The position numbers were made by a program, and so were the translations under genes. A stretch of DNA of 64,000 nucleotides from Plenodomus lindquistii (Eukaryota; Ascomycota; Dothideomycetes; Pleosporales; Leptosphaeriaceae). The stretch is taken from assembly GCA_025504975.1 (NCBI GenBank), contig JANUWI010000002.1, positions 2,418,001 through 2,482,000 on the forward strand, in the 5' to 3' direction. Below the pieces are notes generated by a model that saw only the letters and a list, made by a program, of their open reading frames with translations, searched no databases and was not told the origin of the DNA. Positions 1-12,676 of this stretch are shown in pieces (position 1 is the stretch's first letter; every line of letters starts with the position of its first letter).

Positions 1-3000
1 ATGTTGTCAATGCGTGCGTCGCGGCCCGCCAATATGTATCCAAATAAAACCTCGTCCTTGCCCGTGGCCTCGCTAAGCACAATTGCCCATGCAGCCCGGA
101 ATATGGTGGCCAGAGTGACACCAGATTTTTGCGTAATGTGAAGAAGCTCTTCAGAGAACTCGGCCATGTCAACAGGGGCTGAGAAGATCTTCTTAGCGAC
201 TTCACGACTATTGCCAGTCGACAGTCGACATGGTTGCACATCGGCCAGATAGGTGTTCCAGTATTGTACACTCTCCGCAGAAGGAAGCTGCTGTAGTCCC
301 TTGACGAAGTCGGCAAAAGGACCCACCGGCTTCTTCGTGGCAAACCCATTGTAGTTCTGCGAGAAGGCTTCAAAGATCATGGGCATCGAGCCGTGGTCTA
401 TCAGCGCATGACTGATCTCGAGGCAGCAAGTAGCTGACGTTGCCGTGCGTTGGAAGATGGTCAGTCTGTGCTGTGGCTCCCACTCTTGCCATGTAGCGCG
501 TGGAAGGTCCAGAGGATTCTCTGCCCAGGCGCTCGATCCAACTTCTACAGCTCTCTCATACCGATCCAAGACCACATTGAGGAACGAATTGGAGTTTTTC
601 ATGTCATCGATCATAATTGTTCGCAAGATAGGATTAGCAGACACTACTTTCTGCCATGCTGTGGCCAGTTTTTCCACAACCAGATCTCCAGGTCCGTTCA
701 CTTGAGTTTCGAAGACGAGTCTGGGTCTCCAATAGCAGTCATGATGTTGCTGCCCAAGGACAATTGCGTTCTGAGTCGGGCTTGCTGGAAAGACGCTCAC
801 TACTTTCGCGGAGCTCTTTCCTGTGAAGCTGATTCCTTTGGACCTGAGCACAATCTCCATTCGCGCCAGATCATCGTAGTCCACACTCATAAGAGGAAAG
901 TCGGAGATGGTCTGACGAATAGGACTCTTGCTCATGGCAGTTGCTAAGAATTGCAGGTCGTGCTTGCAGTTTGAAATCCACGTGCTCACCATGTCCAAGT
1001 TTCTCAAGGACCTTGGGAAGAGCCACTCAAACTCCAATTGGCCGTCCTTGACATGTGAAGCAACGTCAAAAATAGCAAAGCGCGGCATGTTTGGGCTCAT
1101 GTCATACTGGTCGCCGAAGTCGTTTGTTACGACTGATAGGAGAGATTTGTCATTGTTTGATTGCTGCTGGACGCCAGTGAAGTTGAAGGTGAGCTCCGGT
1201 ACATCAATCGTCACATATTTGGACGAAAGTTGTGCTGCGAAAAAGTCGATGCAGTCCTTCTCTGCGCTGATCTTTGAGTCCTTGATCCTGCGCACAAGAT
1301 CGACTGGATCATGATCTGCAAGAACGTCGACCTGAACAGGGACAATGCTGGTGAACCATCCGACCGTGCTCGAAGGGTCCAGACCAGCTGCACGAGCTTC
1401 TCTACCGTGACCTTCGACACACACTGCAGGAGTTTGACGATCCGTGAACGTTTTCTTGAATGACAACGCCAATGCAGCGATGAAAAGATCTGCTGGTTTA
1501 GTTCTCATGCTATTGTGACATGACCCCAGGCAGAGACTGATCAAGTCACGATCAAGCACAAACCCGGCTCTGCTAGAGTCTTCATAGGTGAGATTGTCGC
1601 GGTCAATGTCCCAATAGGCGTAATTGGTAGGCAAAAACTGGCGATCGGACACTGCGTGTGAAACTTTGTCCTCGCACCAAGTCTGAAAGGGCAGTGGCAG
1701 GAGCGAAGGTAGAGCCCCACCGCTTAGCGCCGCCTCCAAGTCTTCAAGGATCAGACGCCATGACACAATGTCGACAACTAGGTGATGGGCAACCATGAAC
1801 AGAGTCTGAGTGCCGTCGAGACCTGAAACAAGATCTGCTCGCATGACTGGACCTTTGGAAATGTCAAGGCTTCTCTGACTCGTCTGGACTAGGTCAAGCA
1901 AATGTCCAGGATGACTCAAAGTGGACTCCAAGGCCTGGAACGCATTCTCGGTGCTCCGGCTAATCCTTTGAGTTGCAAGTTTAGGACTTGATAAGTCGTA
2001 TTGGCGCGAAGCATAGAGTGGCGAGTAACGACTGCTTCCAGAGATTGTCGTAATTGGCTAATGCTGACCTTTTTTGCCAATTTCACTTGGATACTCTGGT
2101 TGAAATGGTGTTCGTGCTGCGTTGGGGCAAGTGTAGCGTAAAGCTGTTGAATTGGAGAAAGAGCGAATGCGCGCTCTGTGGTCTCTTCTTTCAAGGTCTC
2201 GCTTGAAATTTCAATCTGTCGGGCGCTGAGTGCAAGCGCCTCAATAGTATGACCTTGCAAAACGTCCTTCACCGTGAATTCGAAACCCAAGTTGCGACTG
2301 CGAGCCAGTGCTTGCATTGCTGTAATAGAGTCTCCGCCGAGGGAGTGGAAGGAGCGGTTGATCCCCACCTTTGTAGGTGAGAGACCGATCACACTAGCCC
2401 ACACTTCCTGCAACAAAACCTCCATTCGCGTTGTTGCTGGCTTTGAAGCATCATTGATTTCGTCACCAGTGCAGAAGAGTACTGCTTCTTCTTCAGTCAA
2501 GCCCGCAATCCAAGCTGCAATGACCTTGCGGTCAAGTTTGCCGGAGGTGGTGACTGGCATGTGTTTCAGGAGAGTGAGGCAGTCCGGAACCATGTAACGA
2601 GGCAATGCTCTTGCTAGACTTTCCTTGGTATTTCTGGCGAGGTCGTAGATAGTCTCATTATCCTCAACTTCAGGATGGAAACTCGCCGAAGGTACTAATG
2701 AGTCTGGCCCGACCACCGCTACCAAGCGGTTTGCTAATGGCCCCTGTTTTAGCACAAAGCAGAGACCGTGCCGTCCACTCGCCGATGTCTCCAGATGATG
2801 TTCAACTTCGCCCAACTCCAACCGCTGGCCGCGGAGTTTCACCTGGTTGTCTTTCCGGCCGATGTAAATGAGGCAGCCTACATCATCGTACCTGACAAGA
2901 TCTCCAGTCTTATACATGCGACCGCACCCTTGGGTTGAGGTTTGTGCCCATTTCGGATTGGAGATGAAACCTGCTGAAGTTCTCTCGGGCTCGTTAAGAT

Positions 3001-6000
3001 ACCCCCTACCGACGATCTCGCCCTGGATGACCAGTTCTCCAACTGCACCAATTGGCACCAACCGGTCGTGATCCTTGGGGTCCACAATCCACGTGAGACA
3101 ACCAAGACCGCGTCCTATAGAGCCTTGGTTGGACCCATCTCGAGCAACGGATGCGGCAGTACAAGCAATGGTGGTCTCGCTAGGCCCATACCCGTTGATC
3201 AAATGAAGGGAGCCCGCCCAAAGCTTTGCCATCTCTGGTGCAATAGCTTCTCCTCCTACCACAACGGTTTGCAAAGTAGGCACATCAGAGGGCTGAAATA
3301 GTCGAAGAGTAGAAGGTGTGAAGAACGACCAGGTTACCTGTTTCTCATTGATAAACTCCATCAGGCGCTCCATGCGAGTCGCTTGGTTCGGAACCACGAG
3401 ACAACAACCGTGGACAAATGATGCCACCACATCTCCGATAGCGGCATCAAAAGCGATGGATGCAAACTGAAGTACTCTAGATCCTGTATGGAGACCATAG
3501 AATCTGCCGTGATACTCAACGCTGGTTATCAAAGAGCGATGCTCGATCATGACGCCCTTCGGTTTACCTGTAGAGCCCGAGGTCATGATCAGATAGGCCA
3601 AGTCTCGAGGTTCCACCTTAGGAAACTTCCATGACGCCTCAACTGAGGGTAGAGCTCTGATGAGAGGGAGGCTCATGGTAACTGCACTCGCCTTTGCCGT
3701 GGTATGAAGCATTTCCGTGTTTGATGCCAAGACTAGGGGTCGTTTCAATTGACTGAGTATGCTTTGGATGCGTTCTAGAGGCGCATCAATATCGAGAGGA
3801 AGAAATGCACGCCCGGACTTCATAATTGCGACAATGGAAATGATGAGTGGCAGTCCTTTGATCAGATGCAGGCAAACTACAGCACCAGGGTTGAGCTCCA
3901 CGAGAAACTTGGCCAGTCGGCCTGAAAGCTCATCAAGCTCAGCGTAGGTAAGAACTCCATCCCAAGAGCAAACGGCAGGGTTATTGGGCTGATGAACGGA
4001 CCAGAACGCGATGCGATCGTGAGCGAGGCCAGATACAGGCGCTGGCTCTGAGCTGTTCCAGAGGTCTAGGCTGCTCTTGTCCTTGCTGCTGACCATGTCG
4101 ATGGCGCTTAATAGATGGACGTCATTCGCGACTGCCAATTGAAGTACTAAATGTTTCCACAGATGAAGTATGCGTTCCATTTTTGTCGCTGAAATTGCGT
4201 TTTCATCGAATCTTGCTTCCATGAACAGGGAGTCACCTGCCCAAACACATTCTAGAGCCAGGCAATGAGAATCTCTGTTCTCGACCTCGAAAAGATCTCC
4301 GAACAGATAATCTTGTTCTCGCGCTTCGGCTTCAGGCTTCAGTTGAATGACGAGCATTGTCTGAAACTGACAAGCAGTCTTTGCGCCTTCACACGTCTTG
4401 CTAATGTTATGGAGTCCAAAGTGCTCATGAGGTGTAGAGCTTGAGGCTCCCTTTTGAACATGCTGCAAGAACGAAGCAATGGTTGAAGACAGATCGACAG
4501 GTATGCGGACTGGAACGGTGGCCAAGGTAGGTCCCAACATTTCGTCCACATAAGGGAGCGAAGCATCTCTGCCACTCATGACTGCACCGAAGACCACGTC
4601 TTCAGATCCTGTGTACTGACTGACAGCCAAACCCCACGCTGCTCTGATCAATGTCGGTATTGTAATGCCGGTAGCTGGACGGGCAGGAACTACCAGCTCA
4701 ATATCCAGTTTATGGGAATGAGTCGGTTTGTAATCAGCTGTTGGCAGTCTCGGGAATTGAGGAGCGCAGCAATCCTTCAGTGCTTGTGACCAAAATGCCT
4801 GGGATCTGACATCTTTTGAGGCCACCCGCGAAAAGTCGATGAAATGTTCAAAAGACATCTCAGTATTCCTTCCCATTTCCATGCCTTTGTAGAGCTTTGC
4901 GACATTCTCCAAGCATATTTGAAAAGACCACGCATCGTACAAGGCGTGATGTAAAGTCCAAACAAACAATTGCCGGTTGTTCTCGTACACCAAGCCAAGC
5001 CTAGAAAGGGGTTTGCCAATTGTCATGTGGTGCTGTGAGTCTTCCAATAGAAGTTGACGAAGATCTCGAGTTGTTCGCCATACCAGGTGCTCATCAACAA
5101 CCGCCTGAAGTGTCTCCCGGAATCCCGGTTGTGTGAAGCGAGTGCGCAATATCGGGAACGACTTGTATAAATTGATCCAGCTAGATTTGAAGAGTTCAAT
5201 GTCAACATCGACTGGTAGCTCGAAAACATGCTGCGTCATGTATGAGCCAGGCCTCGTTACCATCGCCGCTGCCAGACTCTCCTGGAAAGAAGTGCAGTAA
5301 TGAAGCTGTTGGATCGCTCCATGGCTGACGTTGCACTGTTTGGCTGCCGAATCTATGAGCTCGACAGAGGATAGCTCCGAAACGCGTTGGGTTGATCTGG
5401 CAATATCTTTGGTTTCCACAAATGTAGCTGCATCTGCCATCTCGGCAAGACTGGATGCTTGGAGAACATCTTTCGTGGTCAAGCAGACTCCATCTTTGCG
5501 GAGGCCCGCCACCAACTTTATGGCGAGAAGAGAGTTTCCTCCTAGCTGAAGAAAGTTGGACTCGACTCCCAAAGATTGTGAACGGACAGATAGAAGCTTC
5601 GACCATTGAAGCTGCAGAGTCTTTTGCATAGGTGTGATGCAAATGACATGGGAGGATGATGTGGGAGATGTCGAGCTCTTTGAGAGTTGCTTTTCCAGCT
5701 CTGCTTCCGCCAGATCGTGCAAAGCAAATCTGTCGACTTTTCCAGAACTGTTCCTGGGAAGCTCCTCAAGGGGAATGAAGGCGTTTGGAACCATGTATGA
5801 GGGTAGTTGTGAGAACAGAGAGCTTTGGATGTCTTTGCAGAAGCTGGAGAGAATGTCCTGGGTGGATTTCGAGGTGTCGTGGCACTTCTGAAAGTCGCCA
5901 TGATCTAACACAAGAAATGCTACCAGTATCTTGGCTTCTTGTTGTTCGTTCCTTGCGATTTGATCCACGACGACTGCACTTGCTGATTTACCACACCATT

Positions 6001-8314
6001 TTTTGATTCGTGACTCGATTTCACCGAGTTCAACTCTTTGGCCACGGATCTTAATTTGCCTATCCTTCCTACCTAGGCAAGATATAGACCCGTCTTCGTT
6101 GAAACGTGCCAGATCACCAGTTTTGTAGAATCTGCGAGGCAAGCCAGTCTGTGAAGCCCATGCAGCATCTTCGAGGAAAGCTCCGGAAGTTTTCTTCTTG
6201 TCGCCGAGATAGCCACGTGCAAGAATGTCGCCTTCAATGACAAGCTCACCAAGCTCACCGGCTCTAACCAGTTGGTGGTGATCAGATTGGTCGACGACCC
6301 AAGGTCGGCAGCCCGTGGCATAGCCAATGTTAGATCGTGATGAATCCGGTTGGACTTCAGCAATCAAGCAGAAAATGGTAGCTTCGGTAGGACCGTAACT
6401 GTTGAATAGTTGAACCTTGTCAGCCCATTGATCCACGCAGTCCTGCGTTAGAGCCTCTCCACCGACCGACACGGTTTTCAAGGTCGGTACTTGATCAGGT
6501 GAGATCAAGGATATGACGGAAGGAGTGAAAAAAGCCCAATTAGCCTGTTAGAAAAGAAGTTAGAGAGCTTCATTGGCAGTTCCAGGCCAGGAGATACTAA
6601 CCTTAAGGTGGTTTATCGAATCTACCAGTTCTGTGTGGCTGCTAGGTATGCAGATGCAGCCGCCGAAAATCAGTGTCGCAAATATCTCAGTCATCGATGG
6701 ATCAAAAGTATGTGAGGTAGCCTGAAGTACCCTTGAGGAGGTACACAAGCCCATTCGTCTTCCATGAGCTAACAGACTCGTGGACAAAGCTCGATGCTCA
6801 ATCATGACACCCTTGGGTTTTCCAGTAGAGCCACTCGTAAAAAATACATAGGCCAGTTGAGAAGCAGAGATGCCTCTTACATCAAGACCTGATTTCTTTG
6901 GAAGACTCCTGATGAAGTCTGACCCCAGTCGCAGTGTCATGGTGGAGGTGTGCATTGTTTCGCAGCCAGATTCGATGATCAACTGTGCGTCAGTCTGTTT
7001 GATGATTTCTTCAACATGACTTTGCGGGTGAGAAGGATCCACGGGTACAAATGCCGCTCCTGCCTTAAGAATGGCCAAGAAGGAGACGATAGCCCAGACC
7101 GACTTGTGTTGGCGACATAAGATGAGACTCTCGGGTTCTATCCCCAGACTTTGCAAGTGATAAGCCAGTCTGGTAGAGTAGTCGTCCAATTGACTATACG
7201 AGAGCGTGTCTTGGGCAGAGCATGCCGCTGGAGCCCTAGGTCTGCTCTGTGCCTGTTGAAAGAATAGATCTAGGATGGTCACACCAGATGACGAGTGAGG
7301 TACATTGTAAGGCCGTCCCTTGACAATGGTCTTGCTGGTTGCCATCTGGCAGAACGTCTCCCACATGCCATGTGACTCCACAGTCGTGTTCTTGTACTCG
7401 GGGTTTTGAGCCATGAGCAACTCGTGCACCAGAGGGAGCTTGTGAAAAGGGACCTGCGCATGCAAGTGGTGCACAGCGTGGTAGCCATCATTGTGCGGGT
7501 GCTGGAACCAGCGGTGCAGGAAGCCCAGGTTGTTGCGTGACGTGGCAAAGGATGAGTTCAAGTCCATGCCAATATGCTCGCTCGCCTCGGCCCAGTAGCG
7601 TGTTGTTGAGAGCACGAAAAAGAGCGGCACCACATAGTAGAGAGCAAAGAACGACCAGGAGTTGGTCCACGTGACGAGGCCGAGTACCGTCGCCCAGTAG
7701 AGTGACTTGCTGACGCGCACACTCTTGCTCGTCCAGAAGTCGGCAAATGTGGTGGTCAAGTATTCGTAGACGAGATATCCGCTTGCTGGTACGCCTGCGA
7801 GATAATAGATTGGTGCGTCTCTGATGTTGTGCAGCCCCAGCTCTTGTAGTCTGATGATATCTGGGTCTTTTTCTGGGTCACCAAGGTGTTTGTGATGAAC
7901 CAGATGTGATGCTCGGTAGTCACATACAATGCGAAATACCGGGAAGGCATAGAGTGCTTCGAGCATTGCGTGTGTTTTTGGGCTGGTGAAGAGGTTGTTG
8001 TGAGAAGCTTCATGAACAAGGTTCTCGAAACCACGAAGACGGGAAGAGATGGCAAGGACGGCAACAGCGCGCACCATGACCATGGCAAGTACGTTTTCCG
8101 TGAAATGAGGAGCCATGATCTCACTCGTCGCAATAGCCAAGCCGATAGTGGCATAATTGGCGGTGATGGTAAGAAGAGACACAACCGTGTCGCGGGTCCG
8201 GTGTTCTTTTGCAATGGCCAATGCGTGCTCCAGAGCAGTGAATCTGGCAACTAGTGGAGCAGCAGCTACTGATAGCGGCGGCCTGGTGGCCGGTGATGTC
8301 AATGTAGAAGACAT
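1..8314 (-). CDS. Desaturase-NRPS fusion (3' end outside window)
   Basis: Multimodular nonribosomal peptide synthetase with an N-terminal membrane desaturase. Exon 1 is 8314-6602; a 57 nt phase-0 intron (6601-6545) falls inside the first adenylation domain and rejoins its FTPS core motif. Order seen: desaturase (residues about 70-310; His boxes HEASH 101-105, HLVHH 137-141, HAVHH 279-283), A1 (345-840), T1 (LGGNSL, Ser909), C1 (HHALYDAW), A2 (1408-1925), T2 (LGGDSI, Ser1977), epimerization domain (HHLVVDIVSWR near 1780, EGHGRE near 1405), then a further condensation domain reaching base 1. About 2,750 residues are visible. The frame changes near 2005 inside the E domain, in keeping with one missing base; whether that is a mutation or a sequence error cannot be told. 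Product unknown. Confidence 0.9.
1995..2015 (-). other. Frame break in the NRPS epimerization domain
   Basis: The long upstream frame reads through the T2 domain and the start of the E domain, then diverges from the family pattern and stops at 1916. The downstream frame, open to base 1, carries the remaining E motifs and the next C domain. No GT-AG pair of plausible length resolves the switch. A one-base deletion here fits the offset. Confidence 0.7.
7300..8105 (-). other. Fatty-acid-desaturase-like domain at NRPS N-terminus
   Basis: This stretch of the NRPS reading frame holds the three histidine clusters of membrane diiron desaturases and hydroxylases (HxxxH, HxxHH, HxxHH) with hydrophobic segments between them. 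The frame runs from the third box into the A1 domain without a stop or a needed intron, so the fusion is seen directly. The family acts at membranes on acyl chains or small lipophilic substrates. Its substrate here is unknown: candidates are a fatty acid, or an amino acid before or after loading on the first carrier domain. Confidence 0.88.
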
Positions 8315-10176
8315 GATGTGAAAACGATTTTAAAGAAAGATAAGAAGCGATTCTTTGCGGGAAGCTCCCTGGATTTGCTTCTTCAAGACGTCTAGGTCTT
8401 TGTGAGTTAAATAGAGATAACCTGATCAATTTATTGACGTCGGAAGCCATACTACCCCCTTTCGAATGACGGCGTATTTCGCCCCTGCCATAACGCTACC
8501 TGACGACTACCAGATTGAACTCCGCGCCGGAAGCCGGAATTTGCATTGGTTTTCGGAGTGAGCATCCTTTACATACCATCAGCTAGAATTTCTTAAGCTC
8601 CGGAAGATTATTCTACATAGTTGTCAATAAGCAATTCAGTGGGGCTCAGAAACCGCGACTTGGCTTACTTGTTGCTTATTTCAGCCTAGTTACTTACGTA
8701 GGTTTAGCTGTTGCCTTGTTGGGTTAGCGGCTGGATTTAAGCAACAGCTTAACTCGCTTGCTGACATCTGTAGGGATTGAGTCGTAAGGATCCTTCGCGC
8801 CAGACTTTGCATCAGCTTTCGGAGTAAGCTTTCTTTACAGATCGTCAGCCAGTATTTATCTAGCTCCAGAAAACCGTGCTACCTTTGGAGGCTTCGGGCA
8901 GTAGGGATTATGTCATGAGCATGGCGGTGAGCAATTGCGAACAGTCTAGGTTGTATATGAATTGCGACGCTGTAAATTGTACATTGTGGCCACGCAGAGG
9001 TGTTGCATGATTCGATGATTGGGAATATCGTTTCTGTTTCGAAAAATAACGTAGGTCACCATGTGAGCTCACGTTTTTGTCCTATGAGTATTACCATGTA
9101 GCGAGAGTCCAGAAGTGAAGTCATCTACAAGCTTTGCCAAGGATCGCAGATCTACAAGAGCACGATATGCGACTTGCGGAATGCCAGAGACAAGATCTGC
9201 ATTCGGACTGCCAAGCGCTAATGTAGGTTAGACCGTGTGGCGAGCTTTACATGCGACTAGAGACAGCTCCGAGTCGCCACTTGCTCATACGCCTGGCAAG
9301 CGCAAGGGCCTCACGACGATTATACCGGCATTCCATTTGGGAATGGGTCCGAACCGTCGCGTCACAGGCTTTGGGCTGCTTATTTGAATATCAGCGGCTC
9401 TCTTTTCCAGCGCTGCGAAAAATGCTCGAAGTTTTTCAATGATTTTACTCATCTCTGCATTCTCTTATACATCAATTGTGCTGTACATCCGTTGATAGTT
9501 TTGAAATAGCTCCCATTAATACTTCAGCACTGTATTTGGACAGTGCTTGGGCCTTCACACCAAAGCCAACTACGGGCGGCTGGAGATGAGCGCTCCTCCT
9601 TCTTCTCAATCCAATGATTGGATCGTGAGGAAAGGCTGGTTGGCGCAATGAATAACAGCATAACATTGACCAGCTTTCATCATTCTGTGAGCTCATGAGT
9701 GAGAGTGATGAGATTGCAACGGCGAGATGTGCAGGTTCATAGCTAGAAAAGATGGCTTACGAGATGAAACATCTCACCACATACGAAGAATGTCAATACA
9801 ATCTCTATAGATGACTGGAAAGAACATTATCTCTACAGCTCGAGATCAACTTCACAGCACTCTGTTTACTTTGAAGACACAGTATCGGCTTATCACGCCG
9901 AGAAGAGACTCACGAAATGCCTGTGCAATCTATTGAGAGAAAACGACTTGCCCGAGCGCTGATGAGCATCTTGGCAAAAACCCCAATGGCATTGCAGCAG
10001 GACTGGTAAGGTAGAACTCATCTACTTGTTAGGGTGGGGATCTTTGATCTTCCGCCAAGTCGTACCCAACCATCATACTCTGCATAGCAATAGTTTCGAC
10101 AATTCATCGTCGTATAGACCTTCTCAAAACGCCTCTTCTCTGTAATGATTTTCGAAATACCACTCAGTAGATAAGT
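8315..10176. other. Gene-free region upstream of the NRPS
   Basis: About 1.9 kb containing the NRPS promoter and no convincing gene; short open frames near 9.3 and 9.6 kb lack family features. It contains two diverged copies of a direct repeat of about 90 bp (8519-8607 and 8790-8883). Both carry a TTCGGAGT core followed by TTTACA and CTCC blocks. Confidence 0.6.
8519..8883. repeat. Degenerate direct repeat pair
   Basis: Copies at about 8519-8607 and 8790-8883 share CGCGCC, TTTGCAT, TTCGGAGT, TTTACA, TCAGC and CTCC blocks in the same order and spacing, with scattered substitutions. They lie directly upstream of the NRPS start, so they could be an old duplication or a duplicated control region. 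Confidence 0.5.
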
Positions 10177-11588
10177 TTATAGCTTTGCTAGCGGCCAGGA
10201 CGCAGCCATAGCTTGTACCATCTTTGCAACGTCGTATGCGCATGCGTAGCTCGTCTGGTACCCGAAACCACCATGACCATAATTGTGGACTATGTTGGTG
10301 TTGCCAATACGCTCCTGCTCCAACCTTGGGCCGGCTGTCCGGCACGGTCTAAAGCCTACCCTGTGGGAAAGAATGTCCACATTGCCTTGCTCTTGAAGCT
10401 TTTGCGCAAGCTGAGGACAGTAGGAGACGCATCGACGCAAGATACGCGCCGCGAGGCCCGAATCTGCCTCGGGCTTGGCCAGTGCTCTATGATATGATCC
10501 GCCAAGGACAGTCCCCCCTCCTGTAAAGCACGTTAGAACTAGTTCACGCAAGTCTTAGGCCACAACGAAACCTACCCCCTGCGCGTTTCATTACGTAGGT
10601 CAGCTCTTCGGCGCCTTCATCCGAGCCAGATACTCCAATCATGCAGCCAGGATCAGAATCGACAAGAATCGTCTGACCGCGCACAGGCACGACTGTCGAG
10701 TCTCGTACGCCGTGGAGTTGTGCGGCTCCCAAGCCCGTACAGTTGATTACAACATCGGCTGTCAGTCCAGTATGGTGCAGTTTTGCGGCATCAAGAATGT
10801 GATGAAGAGATGCGCGTTTGACTTGGACGCCATGTCTCAAGCACTGGCCAAGCAGCCAAGGTAGATAGAGGGCTGGGTTGATGCAGACACTTGTGAAGTG
10901 TGTCGTGAACATGACTTCTGGCGAGTCGTCGACGGATGTGTAATCAATTCTAAACTGAGCCCACGGTAAGAGGAGATGAAAAAAAATGTGGAAAGACTAC
11001 TTGCATTTGGCAGGAGATCCTTGAACCATGGCTCTGGCGAGTGCAGTTCGCATTGGACTGAGGCTGTGGTGTCAACACAGTCCTTGCGCCTTGTGTAAAG
11101 TATCGTGTCTAGACAAATGTCACTATGCTGTGAGACGACCTCTATCAAACCGGATGGCGTTTACCCTGAAAGTGTATGCCGGTCTCTGGACAGTCTGTAG
11201 CCAAGGCAGCAAGTGCCGGCCATGTATCGCGCTCCCACCGATGCTCTTTAGTACCGGCAGCAGAGAAGCTGGACAATGGATGTCAGTTTCCGCAACTGCT
11301 CATTCTTGCAAGCTGTTGACTTACGGTAGAAAATTAGCACCTGCCCATGGAGAGGTGTAATGGGGACTGGAATCGCCCGGTAGATGTTTTGCAACGAGCG
11401 TGACGCGGAGGGACTGGTCGCGGGACAGAACGAGCGCAGTAGTGAGACCAATAACACCGCCTCTTAATGTGTAATTTGTCAATAAAGACTCGAAATTGTG
11501 ATCGGATCAGTTTTGCCTACCCTACTACCACAACATCCCGAGGAGATGCACTCCGGGAAGCGAGCGAGCCTTCCTTCACTTGCAACAT
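10177..11588 (-). CDS. D-amino-acid oxidase, peroxisomal
   Basis: FAD-dependent oxidase that deaminates D-amino acids to 2-oxo acids, ammonia and H2O2. Six exons: 11588-11521, 11462-11325, 11268-11165, 11108-11005, 10954-10576, 10520-10177; total 1137 nt, 378 aa, normal for the family. Seen: N-terminal GGGVIG nucleotide-binding loop, the YTSPWAGANF signature, and the C-terminal VGFRPCR...GPR and NYGHGGFG segments. It ends in AKL, a type 1 peroxisomal targeting signal. The fourth intron (11004-10955) appears to use a GC donor (GCAAGT), the only choice that keeps the frame and the family sequence. Neighbour of an NRPS with an epimerization domain, so a link to D-residue metabolism is possible but unproven. 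Confidence 0.93.
10955..11004 (-). other. GC-AG intron in the D-amino-acid oxidase gene
   Basis: The 50 nt intron begins GCAAGT, the usual GC-donor consensus, and ends CTCAG. The nearby GT alternative changes the reading phase and creates a stop straight after the acceptor. Confidence 0.7.
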
Positions 11589-11844
11589 GTCTTCGATGGC
11601 AATGATGAGGGCATAAAATGCACATCTATTTTCAGCGCGAGCTGAGATACTATGTCAACGCGCAGGCCGTTGAAAGCGCTATCTAACCAGATGGGCGTCC
11701 GGAGTGGGCAGCGGAGCTTCGGAATAGAACTAACCCCTTTGGAAAACAGCGTTACCGCGGCGCCGGACATCATCACGTGACTGTTGGCTTTCAATTGGGT
11801 ATAAATCCATTCGCTGTGGACTCTTGCTGCCGCAGACGACCAAC

Positions 11845-12676
11845 ATGGACAGTTTCGCAATCTCGAGCCAGGTGGCGCAGTTGCTGCCGCGCATGCAGGT
11901 GGTGGTCGTGGTTGCGCGCAATGTTCAGTTGAGCGCCTCGACGCGAGAGCGTGTCCGTGCATTTGCAGAGGTGAGCAAGGAGTGTCGGCGTTGTATGTGA
12001 GAGAGCGAAGACTTATCAGAGCGCATAGTCAACCGCCGAGAGTACATATGCAAAGCTTAGCAGTTTACCCAATGCACAGTCGCATCCATTGATCGCACGC
12101 TATCGGGACACGCTGAAGAAGGCCGTCTCGCTCTCGGCCAAAAAGTTTCCTCAGTCCAACGAGTCGCTCTATAAGCGTCTGATCAAAGACGGCAGCGCTC
12201 CGAGGCCCATCAACCCGCTGGTTGATTTCTACAATGCAGTGTCCATCAAGCATGGCGTGACAGCGGGAGCTTTTGACCTTGCCGACCTTGCCGCTCTGCC
12301 CTCTTCGGATTCAGCACCTGCCTCGCTCGAACTTCGACTCTCGGGCTCGTCGGACACCTTCCTAGCTCTGGATGCGGCTCCAGACAGTGACCTTGTGCTG
12401 ATACCACCGGGGGAGATTTCATATGCTCGTGGCAACATCATCCTAACCCGGCACCTCGCATGGAGGCAGTCCTCGCAAGGGCTTGTGCAAGAGGGCACTC
12501 GCGATGTGGTGTTTGTGAGCGAAATTTTCAATGAGCAGGACTCGCCTGAAGCGAGCGAGCTGGCGAAAGCAGTCGAGACTGATTTGGTGAACGGCCTTCG
12601 TGACTTCTTTGACATCGCGGAGCCTCTGAAGAGCATTCTGGGACAAGGCTTAGACAGCTTGAGTGCTTCGTTATAG
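11845..12676 (+). CDS. B3/B4 tRNA-binding-domain protein
   Basis: Two exons, 11845-11970 and 12080-12676 (intron 109 nt, donor GTGAGC), giving 240 aa. The second exon carries the hallmarks of the B3/B4 fold otherwise found in bacterial phenylalanyl-tRNA synthetase beta subunits: an INPLVDFYNAVSIKHG segment, a PPGEISYARG turn and a later TRHLAWRQ segment. Free-standing members are suspected to take part in tRNA or amino-acid quality control, but their substrate is not established. The start was chosen because this ATG gives an in-frame first exon with a clean donor. The gene is divergent from the D-amino-acid oxidase with about 250 bp between starts. Confidence 0.8.
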
